Virus record (IMG/VR): IMGVR_UViG_3300005527_000345 | Coordinates: 1-21,644 of that record | Origin: a virus | DNA: 21,644 nt | Strand: one strand, 5' to 3' | In this document: positions 6,363 to 14,695 of the stretch, one piece after another | How positions within the stretch are numbered: the first letter of the stretch is position 1 | Layout: the number at the start of each line of letters is the position of its first letter | The notes under the pieces: generated by a model | What the model saw: only the letters and a program-made list of their open reading frames with translations | What the model was told of the DNA's origin: nothing | Database searches by the model: none | Made by a program: the position numbers and the translations under genes

Positions 6363-9300
6363 TTGGCGAATCCTAACGATCCGAAAAACCTACTTAAAAG
6401 CGCAAAAATACAAAAGGATATTGCAAAGGCTGCATCTAATACTGAGGATGCACAACGGGCTGTTCTTGCCGTTGTAGATGCAATAAATAAAGGACTAATC
6501 AGTTCAGAAACACAATTAGCAAAAGTCTTATCGTCACTCAAGGGTGCAGATTTCAAATCACTAAAGGCTTTAAATAAAAACTTTGCGGATTCTGGCGACA
6601 AATTAAACGATTGGGTATCGTATCTAACTAAGATCGAAAAATTAAGTAAAAATCAGTTAGATATCGAACTGGAAATTAGTGATCTGAATGAAGAGACTCG
6701 TAAGTTTTTACGAGATCATTTAAAGAATACCGATAAACTTCTTGATACTACTGAAAAAATACGTGATGTCGAAGAGGAGATCTCCGAACAACAAGAAATA
6801 AAACTCGATTTCAGTGAAAGACTTTCGAAAGCGTTTTCTGGTATCAATCAACAACAACGACAACAACTCGAACTTGCGTTATCGACAAATCAAACATACA
6901 GTGATATTTCAGCGAATTTAGCGAATTCGTTCGACATACTAAATTCATTCAGTATACCGAATATATTTGCGGATCTAATCGGTAATACTGCACAAGATGT
7001 TAAAGATACTTTCGGTACAGTATTAAATAATTTATCGGCCGAAAGTTTCGAATTATTCGGCGAAACTTTGAACTTTACAGATGCACATTCACGACTCGAA
7101 ACATTTAGTAGTGAAGTTGAAAATAAATTGACTGAATCGTTCTCAACAGCAATGCAACAGTCTGCATCAGAATTCGGTGTCTCTGTTGATACGATGACTG
7201 CATATATCGATCAACTCCGTTCAGATCTTGAAGGTAATTCGGTTCAAATATTGTCACCGGACCAAATTAGTGAAATCGACAGCGCATTGCAGAATATGGG
7301 TGATGAAGCACGTGCTGCGTTTCAAATTGCAACACGAAGTGGAATAGTATTTCAAGGAGAGATGCAAGGTATAAATGCTGAACTTGCAGTGTATCTTCAA
7401 CGAATGGCCCGTGTAGCCGAATCTCGTTCATCTTTTCAAATATCAGCACGTGCAGTCGACGAATTGACCCGTTCGGTTGAACGTCAAATATATGACGTTA
7501 TGCCGATGTGGATGTCGAATATATTAGGTATTGAAGATGCGTTCACAACGATACGAACATCGGCAACTACCGCATTGAATAAATACGCAGAAAACATATC
7601 GAATGGTGCAACGCAAACAGAAGCGTTAGGTGGACTTATAAAAGATTTCGGCGGAAGTCTATCGGCAACACTGACACCGGCAATGCGCTTAGGTTTAATT
7701 TTCGGCGGCATTGTTATAGCAGCAATGGCGTTATGGAAATTGATGACCGGTTTAGAAGATAGTGCAAAACAGTACTCTGAGATGTTGGGGGTATCAAGAC
7801 AACAGGGCGCTGAAATATATAAACAGACATTAGAGATAACAACCGCATCGAATAATCGATTGGCTACCGAAAAGGATATCCAAGAAATATTAGCTGCACA
7901 TGTTGAGAGGAACGGTACAATTCTTGATTTGTCGAAACAATCAAATCAGGAAATGATTAAATTTGCCGCATCACTCGGTAAAACATACGGAATATCTTCG
8001 GCAGAAGCAGCCGGCCTTATAAGTCAATTCAAAGGCATGGGTGCATCAATGGAGCAGTCACAAGGTCTCAGTTTATGGTTAGCACAAGCCTCAGAATTAG
8101 CCGGTATTTCATTTAAAGAAGTCACAAAAGATCTTGCAGATTCCACACAAGAAATTGCACTGTACTATCGTGGGATGCCGAAAGATGCAGCCCGTGCAGT
8201 GATACAGATAAAGAAGATGGGTATGTCGATGAAGTCGGTCGGTAAAGTGATGGACAAAGCATTAGACATCGGCACATTCTATCAAGACATGACCGAATTA
8301 TCGATCATGACAGGCGGAACAGCAAATCTCCAAAAGTTTTTCGATTTACGTTTTAGTGGTGCAAAACCTGATGAACTTGCCGGTGAAATCGCAGACCAGT
8401 TCGATAGAATGGTTGATTCCGGTGAGGCGAACGAATTCAATATGCGTAAATTTGCCGAAGCGACCGGTATGGAAGTCGACGAATTGATGAAGGGCCGTAA
8501 AATACGCAAAGAGTTGAACGGCTTAAGTGCAGAACAGCAAAAACTGTTATTACGTCACATGGATTCTTTATCGGATGCGGATTTGGCTAATTCGGCAAGT
8601 GCATTAGCAGCCCATGAACGACTCGATACCCAAGAAAGAATGAATGTTGCAATGGATAAAATGAAAGGCGTTTTGATGAAAGCCTTACTACCATTAGCAG
8701 AATCATTAAGTGAAGCCTTTGCGGCCGGCATACCATTTTTGAATGTTATCGGTGACGTATTAAAACTTATCGGTGGCATATTATCGTATACAATAATACC
8801 CGCATTTCAAATGATATTGTGGCCTCTACAACAAATCGGTAGTTTATTGCAAGAGGCATACGATTACACCGCAAAACTTTTTGGTGCGGCCGACGATACG
8901 GAAAGTGCAATGGGTGGTATCGGTGAACAAACGAAAACCATACTAAAATATATAACAGGGGGAATAAGCGCACTCTTTTTAGTATCTGGTCAATTTTCAA
9001 AAGCATTCACATGGCCTTTTCAAATGGTTAAAGGGTTGATACCTGGTGTGAAGGGTGGCGTATTCGATATATTCAAAGGTGGAATTTCTGGTGCAAAGGG
9101 ATTCGGTGAAAAACTTGTATCGGTATTTAAAGGTGGTGAAGATGGCAGTAAATCACTCGCAGATCGAATTAAAGGTATATTCACTGGCGGTGATGAAGGT
9201 GCAAAATCTCTAACCCAACGTTTAAAAGACTTTTTTAAAGGTGGTGAAGATGGCAGTAAGTCTTTGACGGATCGAATTAAAGGTATATTCACTGGCGGTG

Positions 9301-11051
9301 ATAAAACCCCAGTCGATGCTGTAACCGAAACGATAACAGACACAACAACTAATATACCGGCGCCGAATACCGGAGGTGTAACCGAATCGGTAAATAATAC
9401 ACGGAGTGCTTTTCAAAGATTAGGCGATGCGATGAAGAGTATCGGTGAAGGTATAAAAAAAGTATTGGAATTTATTGTAGATTTCATAACACAATCATTA
9501 CAGAAAATAGTCACTGCCGTATCTAATTCCTTGACAACACTTTCAAGTGCTATCGGCAATTCTTTAAGTTCGATATCTTCTGGTATACAGTCGGCAATCA
9601 CATCGATATCTTCTGGTATACAATCTGCACTGACATCGATATCTTCTGGTATACAATCTGCACTGACATCGATATCTTCTGGTATACAATCTGCACTGAC
9701 ATCGATATCGTCTGGTGTTGCATCTGCAATAAATTCACTATCATCTGCGATCGGTAACGCTCTTGGTTCAATCGGACAAGGTGTCGGTATATTTTTACAA
9801 TCGATACTCACTGGTATAGGTAAAGGATTGGCATCATTTAGTGCAAACGCGTTACTCGGTGCTGCTACACTTGTAGTCGTTGCCGGTGCATTATGGGTTG
9901 CTGCAGATGCTTTCGAAAAATTCGCATCGGTTAGTTGGGAAGATTTAGGAAAAGGATTTATTGCTTTAGGTTTATTAGCGGCAGCTGCTATCGGATTAGG
10001 ATTTGCTTTACCGTTTATCGTTCCGGGCGCAATTGCTATAGCATTATTAGGCGCATCGTTAATACCGTTAGCATTTGCCTTAAATTTAGCAGGACCAGCA
10101 CTGGAAACGTTTGGCAATATCATATCAAAAGTATTCGATGGTTTAGCACTGATAATAAGCACGGTTACAAACTCAATATCTGTACTATTCGATAAATTCA
10201 CATCATTAGAACCGGCTAAGTTATTCGGTGCAGCAGCAGGTATAGGTGCAATTAGTGCAGCATTAGTAGCGTTTGGTGGTGGATCGGCAATTGCTGGTGC
10301 CGGTGCAGCATTCGGTGAATTTTTTGGTGGTGACCCTATTGAAAAATTTACACAACTCGGTGAATTGGGTCCTAAATTGCAAGTGACCGCTGCATCGATC
10401 AATATGTTGACTGAAGCAATGCAAAAGTTTTCAGGAATAGACGGACAAGCTATCGGACTCGCAGCCGACGGTATTATGCGTTTAGGCAAAGCATTTGCAA
10501 CACTCGGCGCCGGTTCGGCAATTGAAGGTATCGGTTCTGCAATCGGTGAATTCATCGGAGGGGATCCACTTGATAAACTTGAACGTCTTTCAGCAATGTC
10601 TAACCCGTTACAGATCGTTGCGAACGCGATTGAAAAAATAGCACAGTCATTGAATTCGCTTTCCGCATCATTAGGTGATGTCGATCTATCAAAACTCGCA
10701 GAATTAGGAACGGCGATCGCAGGTACTATCGATACAAATATAAATGATATGGGAGGTGCAACCGCTGGTGCAACGATTAGTGAATCGCCGATATTGCAGT
10801 CAATAAATAATCCGGTAGAACAAGGATTCGCTGCACAACAAGCAATCGCTACAGATGGAGTCACGGCAACAACACCTTCAACACAGGTACAGGTTACAGC
10901 ACCGGCAGCACAAATTGCACCTACAAACAACGTGAAAGATATACAAAGTGCTTTATTGGCAATAGCAAATAGGCCGATAATTGTTAAGATCGGAGATATG
11001 GAACTGCGAACATTGAATAAACAGTTTCGTGGTATGAACAACAATATCTAA
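6363..11051 (+). CDS. Tape measure protein
   Basis: At 1562 residues this is by far the longest gene and sits after tube and assembly genes, as tape measures do. It sets tail length and helps DNA enter the cell. The first 400 residues are charged and likely coiled coil. Hydrophobic stretches lie at about 442-462 and at about 1163-1240. Repeats: three 18-residue units (924-977, GGEDGSKSL-DRIKGIFT type), five 11-residue units of TSISSGIQSAL type from 1070, and a 77-residue imperfect duplication from about 1304 (GSAI..G..FGEF-GGDP). The start is TTG at 6363, chosen because GGAGG at 6352-6356 is six bases upstream. If mostly extended helix at about 0.15 nm per residue, the tail would be near 230 nm, about twice T4; hydrophobic domains may shorten that. 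Confidence 0.93.
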   Translation: MANPNDPKNLLKSAKIQKDIAKAASNTEDAQRAVLAVVDAINKGLISSETQLAKVLSSLKGADFKSLKALNKNFADSGDKLNDWVSYLTKIEKLSKNQLDIELEISDLNEETRKFLRDHLKNTDKLLDTTEKIRDVEEEISEQQEIKLDFSERLSKAFSGINQQQRQQLELALSTNQTYSDISANLANSFDILNSFSIPNIFADLIGNTAQDVKDTFGTVLNNLSAESFELFGETLNFTDAHSRLETFSSEVENKLTESFSTAMQQSASEFGVSVDTMTAYIDQLRSDLEGNSVQILSPDQISEIDSALQNMGDEARAAFQIATRSGIVFQGEMQGINAELAVYLQRMARVAESRSSFQISARAVDELTRSVERQIYDVMPMWMSNILGIEDAFTTIRTSATTALNKYAENISNGATQTEALGGLIKDFGGSLSATLTPAMRLGLIFGGIVIAAMALWKLMTGLEDSAKQYSEMLGVSRQQGAEIYKQTLEITTASNNRLATEKDIQEILAAHVERNGTILDLSKQSNQEMIKFAASLGKTYGISSAEAAGLISQFKGMGASMEQSQGLSLWLAQASELAGISFKEVTKDLADSTQEIALYYRGMPKDAARAVIQIKKMGMSMKSVGKVMDKALDIGTFYQDMTELSIMTGGTANLQKFFDLRFSGAKPDELAGEIADQFDRMVDSGEANEFNMRKFAEATGMEVDELMKGRKIRKELNGLSAEQQKLLLRHMDSLSDADLANSASALAAHERLDTQERMNVAMDKMKGVLMKALLPLAESLSEAFAAGIPFLNVIGDVLKLIGGILSYTIIPAFQMILWPLQQIGSLLQEAYDYTAKLFGAADDTESAMGGIGEQTKTILKYITGGISALFLVSGQFSKAFTWPFQMVKGLIPGVKGGVFDIFKGGISGAKGFGEKLVSVFKGGEDGSKSLADRIKGIFTGGDEGAKSLTQRLKDFFKGGEDGSKSLTDRIKGIFTGGDKTPVDAVTETITDTTTNIPAPNTGGVTESVNNTRSAFQRLGDAMKSIGEGIKKVLEFIVDFITQSLQKIVTAVSNSLTTLSSAIGNSLSSISSGIQSAITSISSGIQSALTSISSGIQSALTSISSGIQSALTSISSGVASAINSLSSAIGNALGSIGQGVGIFLQSILTGIGKGLASFSANALLGAATLVVVAGALWVAADAFEKFASVSWEDLGKGFIALGLLAAAAIGLGFALPFIVPGAIAIALLGASLIPLAFALNLAGPALETFGNIISKVFDGLALIISTVTNSISVLFDKFTSLEPAKLFGAAAGIGAISAALVAFGGGSAIAGAGAAFGEFFGGDPIEKFTQLGELGPKLQVTAASINMLTEAMQKFSGIDGQAIGLAADGIMRLGKAFATLGAGSAIEGIGSAIGEFIGGDPLDKLERLSAMSNPLQIVANAIEKIAQSLNSLSASLGDVDLSKLAELGTAIAGTIDTNINDMGGATAGATISESPILQSINNPVEQGFAAQQAIATDGVTATTPSTQVQVTAPAAQIAPTNNVKDIQSALLAIANRPIIVKIGDMELRTLNKQFRGMNNNI
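9132..9293 (+). repeat. Three 54-base repeats inside the tape measure gene
   Basis: Units at 9132-9185, 9186-9239 and 9240-9293 each encode 18 residues starting GGE or GGD. Units 1 and 3 are nearly identical in DNA; unit 2 is diverged (GGDEGAKSLTQRLKDFFK), so units 1-2 form a 108-base higher-order period. The two copies of TTTAAAGGTGG start at 9126 and 9234. Confidence 0.88.
9570..9734 (+). repeat. Tandem 33-base repeats inside the tape measure gene
   Basis: Five in-frame 33-base units beginning TCGATATC at 9570, 9603, 9636, 9669 and 9702. Units 2, 3 and 4 are identical; unit 1 differs at a few bases and unit 5 is diverged in its second half. Each encodes TSISSGIQSAL-like 11 residues. No spacers separate the copies, so this is not a CRISPR array. 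Confidence 0.93.
10272..10733 (+). repeat. 77-residue duplication in the tape measure C-terminal region
   Basis: Copy A starts at 10272 (FGGGSAIAGAGAAFGEFFGGDP) read as FGGGSAIAG then FGEFFGGDP; copy B starts at 10503 (LGAGSAIEG then IGEFIGGDP). Both continue with a helix ending near a NMLTEAMQKF / IEKIAQSLNSL segment. The DNA has diverged, so this is an older duplication than the 33-base units. Confidence 0.7.
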
Positions 11052-11058
11052 AAAAAGA

Positions 11059-11066
11059 TACTTATT
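11059..11066 (+). promoter_or_regulatory. TAYTTATW box before the tube-initiator-like gene
   Basis: TACTTATT preceded by GA, 15 bases before the ATG at 11082, in a 30-base gap after the tape measure. Confidence 0.35.
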
Positions 11067-11081
11067 TAAAAAAGAGATATT

Positions 11082-11852
11082 ATGGCAATACCAGTCGGAG
11101 TCGGCCCATTCGGTTCATTGGCACCTAAATATTACGAACCGCCGAAAGGCGTAACAAAACCAACAGGTGGTACCGAATTTATAATCACGTGTATCGAACC
11201 AGGAGCGGCCGCTTCCAATCCTGCAAGTACTATTTCGTTTCCTGCTTATATAAGGTCAATACAAAATAGCTTTAACGGTAATTGGAACGAGCATAATGAT
11301 ATGGGACACGGACACGCTAAAGTGATGTATGGTTCGCATAACCAAACAATGGATATCAATTTCATGGTTGCGGCAATAAACGGTAGCGAACAACATAAAA
11401 AACTTATAAAAGCGGTAAATAAATTAACGGATATGACAAAACCGGTATACAAAACGGATAAAGGTTTTAATGGAATGTTTGCGAGTATAAAAATCGGTAA
11501 ATATATCGATAACATCTACGGGTTTATCGAATCTGTAAGTGTTAACGTCGACCAAGATTCCCCGTGGTCGATGAAAGAGGGTGTTATAATGCCGTTCTAT
11601 ATGGATGTAAATATGACATTTCGAGTATTGGCAAACAAGAATAACCAGCGTCCTGAATTTAAGGACGGGAATTCTACATTTTTTGACGGTAAACACGATC
11701 AAGGGGAAACAGATAAAGAAACAGGAAATAGTGCGCCTGATACCGTAGTCAACTACGAGAAAGATCCACCTAAAAGAAACCCGACACCGACATTCAGTCA
11801 AATATTATTACAATCTGTAGGGTCATCATTCAGAAATGCGTTAAAGATATAA
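11082..11852 (+). CDS. Baseplate tube-initiator-like protein (gp48/gp54 position)
   Basis: A 256-residue protein. A folded core seems to run from about residue 55 to 185: strands around YIRSIQNSFNGNWNEH, MYGSHNQTMDINFMVAA, a helix EQHKKLIKAVNKLTDM, then ASIKIGKYIDNIYGFIESVSVNVDQD and MDVNMTFRVL. Alternating strands with one central helix fit the tube-like fold of proteins that start the tail tube on the baseplate (T4 gp48 and gp54). The C-terminal 65 residues are polar and low-complexity. The gene follows the tape measure directly and is followed after three bases by a LysM/gp53-like gene, the usual order in contractile systems. The family call is inference from fold pattern and context. Confidence 0.5.
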   Translation: MAIPVGVGPFGSLAPKYYEPPKGVTKPTGGTEFIITCIEPGAAASNPASTISFPAYIRSIQNSFNGNWNEHNDMGHGHAKVMYGSHNQTMDINFMVAAINGSEQHKKLIKAVNKLTDMTKPVYKTDKGFNGMFASIKIGKYIDNIYGFIESVSVNVDQDSPWSMKEGVIMPFYMDVNMTFRVLANKNNQRPEFKDGNSTFFDGKHDQGETDKETGNSAPDTVVNYEKDPPKRNPTPTFSQILLQSVGSSFRNALKI

Positions 11853-11855
11853 TCG

Positions 11856-12164
11856 ATGAATAGATACACAATTTCAGTCGATAAAATTCGACACAATGGC
11901 GACGGTAAAACGAGATTTGAATCGATAAGATATCCTGAGTTCGATCCGAAAACTACCGATTATTATATAATAACAAAACGTATGGATCGTATGGATTTGA
12001 TCGCATACGATTGGTATCAGGATGCGACATTGTGGTGGGTAATACAACGTGCAAATAATTTACCGGGCGGTACATTGCAGATAAAACCAGGAACACGTGT
12101 TAGAATACCGTGGCCTCTAAACGATTTTGAAATTCAAGATAAATTACGTCAATCACAGTTTTAA
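11856..12164 (+). CDS. LysM-like baseplate protein, gp53 / tail protein X type
   Basis: A 102-residue protein. The segment YYIITKRMDRMDLIAYDWYQDATLWWVIQRANNL, read as YYIITKRMDRMDLIAYDWYQ plus DATLWWVIQRANNL (residues about 36-69), followed by LQIKPGTRVRIPWP, has the layout of the small LysM-containing baseplate proteins (T4 gp53, P2 tail protein X): a strand, two short helices with WW, then a G-rich turn leading to I-P. These proteins clamp hub to wedges. It lies between the tube-initiator-like and hub-like genes and starts three bases after the previous stop. Confidence 0.68.
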   Translation: MNRYTISVDKIRHNGDGKTRFESIRYPEFDPKTTDYYIITKRMDRMDLIAYDWYQDATLWWVIQRANNLPGGTLQIKPGTRVRIPWPLNDFEIQDKLRQSQF

Positions 12165-12175
12165 AAATATAGAAT

Positions 12176-14086
12176 ATGCCATCACCTTTTAAATTAAATC
12201 CAACAACCGGCAAGGGCGAATTACAAAAAAGAAGTACACTATGGAAAGTCGACTCGAAAACAACAAAGGGTTGGCAAGCATCAGTAAAAAACCCGGCGTA
12301 TTGTCACATCGGTTCTTATCCTGATAAAAATTTTACAAATTATAATGCAGTATACGGATCGTTTAAACTTAAACCGATACTCAAATCAGTTACACTCACA
12401 ATGGGTGGAAATTATGGACTCACAATGACATTAGAGGGTGAGATACAAACATTTACACGAGGGGATTTTGAGAGCGTTGAACGACAATATTGCAGATTCG
12501 GTAAAAAATTAAATATCTCGTTCGGTTATGCGAAACCTGCAGATCCGGCATATTCTTCAGAGAAATCAATAGGCGGGTTTCTCGTATGCAAATACAGTTT
12601 TTCTACCAATGACGATGGAAGTTGGACATCGAAGTTTACAGCAGTTGCACCTGGTGAAGCGATACAGTCTGCCGACATCACTATGGCATGTACCAATCTA
12701 TCAGGAATGTCATTTATACTTAAAGATTCTGAAACTGCCACTGTAACTGGACTTGCAGAAATGATGCAATACCACGCACAGGGTAACGGAAAAACAGCAA
12801 CGAAATCGCAAACTGACGGTTACGTAAATGACTGTAAAGTGGGTGGTTTATGGTTAGGTCATTGCGCAGTATTCGACTTGCGTGAAATGCTTGTGGCTGA
12901 AGGTACTGGAAATCGTATATTTTCATGGGTATCCGGTGTTTTTGGCAAAGAGGATGACAATCACTGTTATTACACTTTAGAATATTGTGTAAATATGTGG
13001 AACAAAGTCGTATTAGCATCGTATCCTGATATGGCAGGGTCAACAATAGACTTTACCGATTATAGTTATTCGTATATCAATAAATTTATAGCACCAGCAA
13101 GGCCTACAGAAGTATTAATGCTTGGAAATAAACTCGGAAACTATAAAAATTCATCAGGTCAGGGTAAAGATTTCGAAACCGTTATCCAATCAAAATCACC
13201 TTTTTGCGTAAAGACCAGTGGTGATCGTAATGAAATAAATCATAGATGGATTCTAATAGAGCGTGGAGTTATACTTGCAGCATTGAATGCTGCCAAACCG
13301 GAAAAAAAATCGGCAGAATCGAATGATGTAAAAGAGAAGCAGGAAACGAATGTAACTGTTAAACAGTATTTCAACACAATATTCGATGCGATCGATCGTG
13401 CAACGGGTGGTGCTATGAAATTACGTTTAGCAATGTCACCCAATGTGTTTGAAGGGTCAAAACTGAATGCGATGACCATTATTGATGAAAACAATGGTCG
13501 GTTAGATGCAGCTTTAGACTGTATAGTATTCGATCCAATCGATGGTGACGGGTCAACAAGATCGTGCTCTTTAACATCCGATGCAGGATCTCAAACGTTT
13601 CAGGCAGCAATGTTTGCCGGTACACATAAATCCGGTGACACATGCGCTAAAATTGCCGACAAAAATCCACAATTCGAAAGATTGAAAGCGTACACTCAAG
13701 CATTGACCTCAAGGGGTCAATTATTGTGGTCGCCCGGTAAAATGCAAAAATCTGGTTTTTCTGAGGAAACGATGAAAGCACTTGAAGAAGCGAATAGTTC
13801 CATGGCAGCACATGGTGGACAGGAAAACGTAAACGAAAAATCGAAATACGACCAATTAGTATATCCTGGTTTAGGTATCGATGTTACAATCGATGGTGTA
13901 TGGGGAATACGACCAGGCTGTGGTATTTCTACAACCCAATTACCGGATGCGTATTCAACAGATAAAGGTATTTATTTTTATGTAGACAGTGTAGTTCACC
14001 AATTCGACGGGGAGAGTTCGGATTGGACTACAAAATTGACCGGTAAATTGAATACTCATCATAATTTAGCAGCAATACGATTATAA
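12176..14086 (+). CDS. Large baseplate hub-like protein
   Basis: A 636-residue protein. Residues about 60-160 look like the first hub domain of gp27/gpD/VgrG-type proteins: SFKLKPILKSVTLTMGG, EGEIQTFTRGDFESVERQ, then FGKKLNISFGYAKP, and a later GFLVCKYSFSTNDDGSWT. The middle (250-420) has several cysteines and aromatic residues and is unlike anything I recognise. The ending, with GIDVTIDGVWGIRPGCGIS and FYVDSVVHQFDGESSDWTTKL, is a strand-rich domain resembling the last domain of hub proteins, whose job is to seat the spike. I see no lysozyme or peptidase motif. Its place after tape measure, initiator and LysM genes supports hub function. Confidence 0.6.
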   Translation: MPSPFKLNPTTGKGELQKRSTLWKVDSKTTKGWQASVKNPAYCHIGSYPDKNFTNYNAVYGSFKLKPILKSVTLTMGGNYGLTMTLEGEIQTFTRGDFESVERQYCRFGKKLNISFGYAKPADPAYSSEKSIGGFLVCKYSFSTNDDGSWTSKFTAVAPGEAIQSADITMACTNLSGMSFILKDSETATVTGLAEMMQYHAQGNGKTATKSQTDGYVNDCKVGGLWLGHCAVFDLREMLVAEGTGNRIFSWVSGVFGKEDDNHCYYTLEYCVNMWNKVVLASYPDMAGSTIDFTDYSYSYINKFIAPARPTEVLMLGNKLGNYKNSSGQGKDFETVIQSKSPFCVKTSGDRNEINHRWILIERGVILAALNAAKPEKKSAESNDVKEKQETNVTVKQYFNTIFDAIDRATGGAMKLRLAMSPNVFEGSKLNAMTIIDENNGRLDAALDCIVFDPIDGDGSTRSCSLTSDAGSQTFQAAMFAGTHKSGDTCAKIADKNPQFERLKAYTQALTSRGQLLWSPGKMQKSGFSEETMKALEEANSSMAAHGGQENVNEKSKYDQLVYPGLGIDVTIDGVWGIRPGCGISTTQLPDAYSTDKGIYFYVDSVVHQFDGESSDWTTKLTGKLNTHHNLAAIRL

Positions 14087-14087
14087 T

Positions 14088-14663
14088 ATGCCATTAAGTC
14101 CTTACATAGAACCGTATTACCCACTAAGTAAAATTAGAACTGGACTCTACACGAAAGGTGGCGAGTTCGTACCGTATTTTCGTACATCGGATGAATACGT
14201 TGGATTGTATCACGAATTGCCAAATGGTGATTATTGGACCGAAAGTATACCAACTGAAGGCAAGTCGATACGTATTGTGCCTAAAAGATTCGAAGCGTCT
14301 GCTGATGTGATACGATATAATCAGATACGACAACGACCCGAAAATCAGTATATAAGTCCGATTCAAAAGTTTCCGTATATTGGTGATGACGATCGACAAA
14401 CGGGCTTCATATTTAGATTCTTTGTACAGAAAAGAAATTCGCCAGAGAATACGATAATCGAAGTCGATGGCGAACAATACAAAACAATAAACGGTCAAAA
14501 CTATCCTGGTATAAGCAATCTTGTATGGAATAACTGTACAATACAGTGGCAAATTGCAGGTGACTATGCAGAACAGTTGAATCGAAATGCAGTGATGAAA
14601 GCCGAAATTAATTTCCCTGGTATACAAAAATATTTAGCAAATTATTTGGAATTTTGGAAATAA
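14088..14663 (+). CDS. Putative virion protein of unknown role
   Basis: A 191-residue protein. The N-terminal half has a compact pattern of KIRTGLYTKGGEFV, then YVGLYHELPNGDYWTESIP and GKSIRIVPKRF (residues about 15-67). This Gly/Tyr-rich hairpin arrangement is familiar from structural-gene clusters of marine T4-type phages, where such proteins are annotated only as hypothetical or virion proteins. The rest (IQWQIAGDYAEQLNRNAV and FPGIQKYLANYLEFWK) is mixed. It starts one base after the hub-like gene stop, so it belongs to that unit. Its last codons contain the TTTGG element of the next operon's promoter. Confidence 0.6.
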   Translation: MPLSPYIEPYYPLSKIRTGLYTKGGEFVPYFRTSDEYVGLYHELPNGDYWTESIPTEGKSIRIVPKRFEASADVIRYNQIRQRPENQYISPIQKFPYIGDDDRQTGFIFRFFVQKRNSPENTIIEVDGEQYKTINGQNYPGISNLVWNNCTIQWQIAGDYAEQLNRNAVMKAEINFPGIQKYLANYLEFWK

Positions 14664-14676
14664 AGTCGTATATTTG
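14645..14676 (+). promoter_or_regulatory. Bacteroidota-type promoter of the polymerase operon
   Basis: TTTG at 14645-14648, 20 bases, then TATATTTG at 14669-14676. The block after TTTG reads GAATTTTGGAAA, a variant of GAATTCTCA. The first element lies in the last codons of the preceding gene. Predicted start of transcription is about 13 bases before the TTG at 14696. Confidence 0.7.
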
Positions 14677-14695
14677 ATTTTATTTCCACAATTAC

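Noticed and set aside
9570-9734. Possible CRISPR-like array because of 33-base repeats
   Set aside because: Units are directly adjacent without spacers and are in frame within the tape measure.
9413-11044. A 543-codon open frame on the minus strand opposite the end of the tape measure gene
   Set aside because: Its codons straddle tape-measure codons so that antisense stops need a Tyr, His or Gln codon after T or C on the sense strand. The Ala/Gly/Ser/Ile-rich tape measure has few of these here. No recognisable domain, and every supported gene is on the plus strand.
12176-14086. Lysozyme or peptidase domain in the hub-like protein, as in T4 gp5
   Set aside because: No catalytic Glu/Asp lysozyme pattern, NlpC/P60 or HExxH motif could be found by reading.
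14124-14627. A 167-codon minus-strand frame opposite the 191-residue virion protein
   Set aside because: Fully antisense to a better-supported gene, no ribosome site, and a composition rich in Ile/Tyr/Arg typical of shadow frames.
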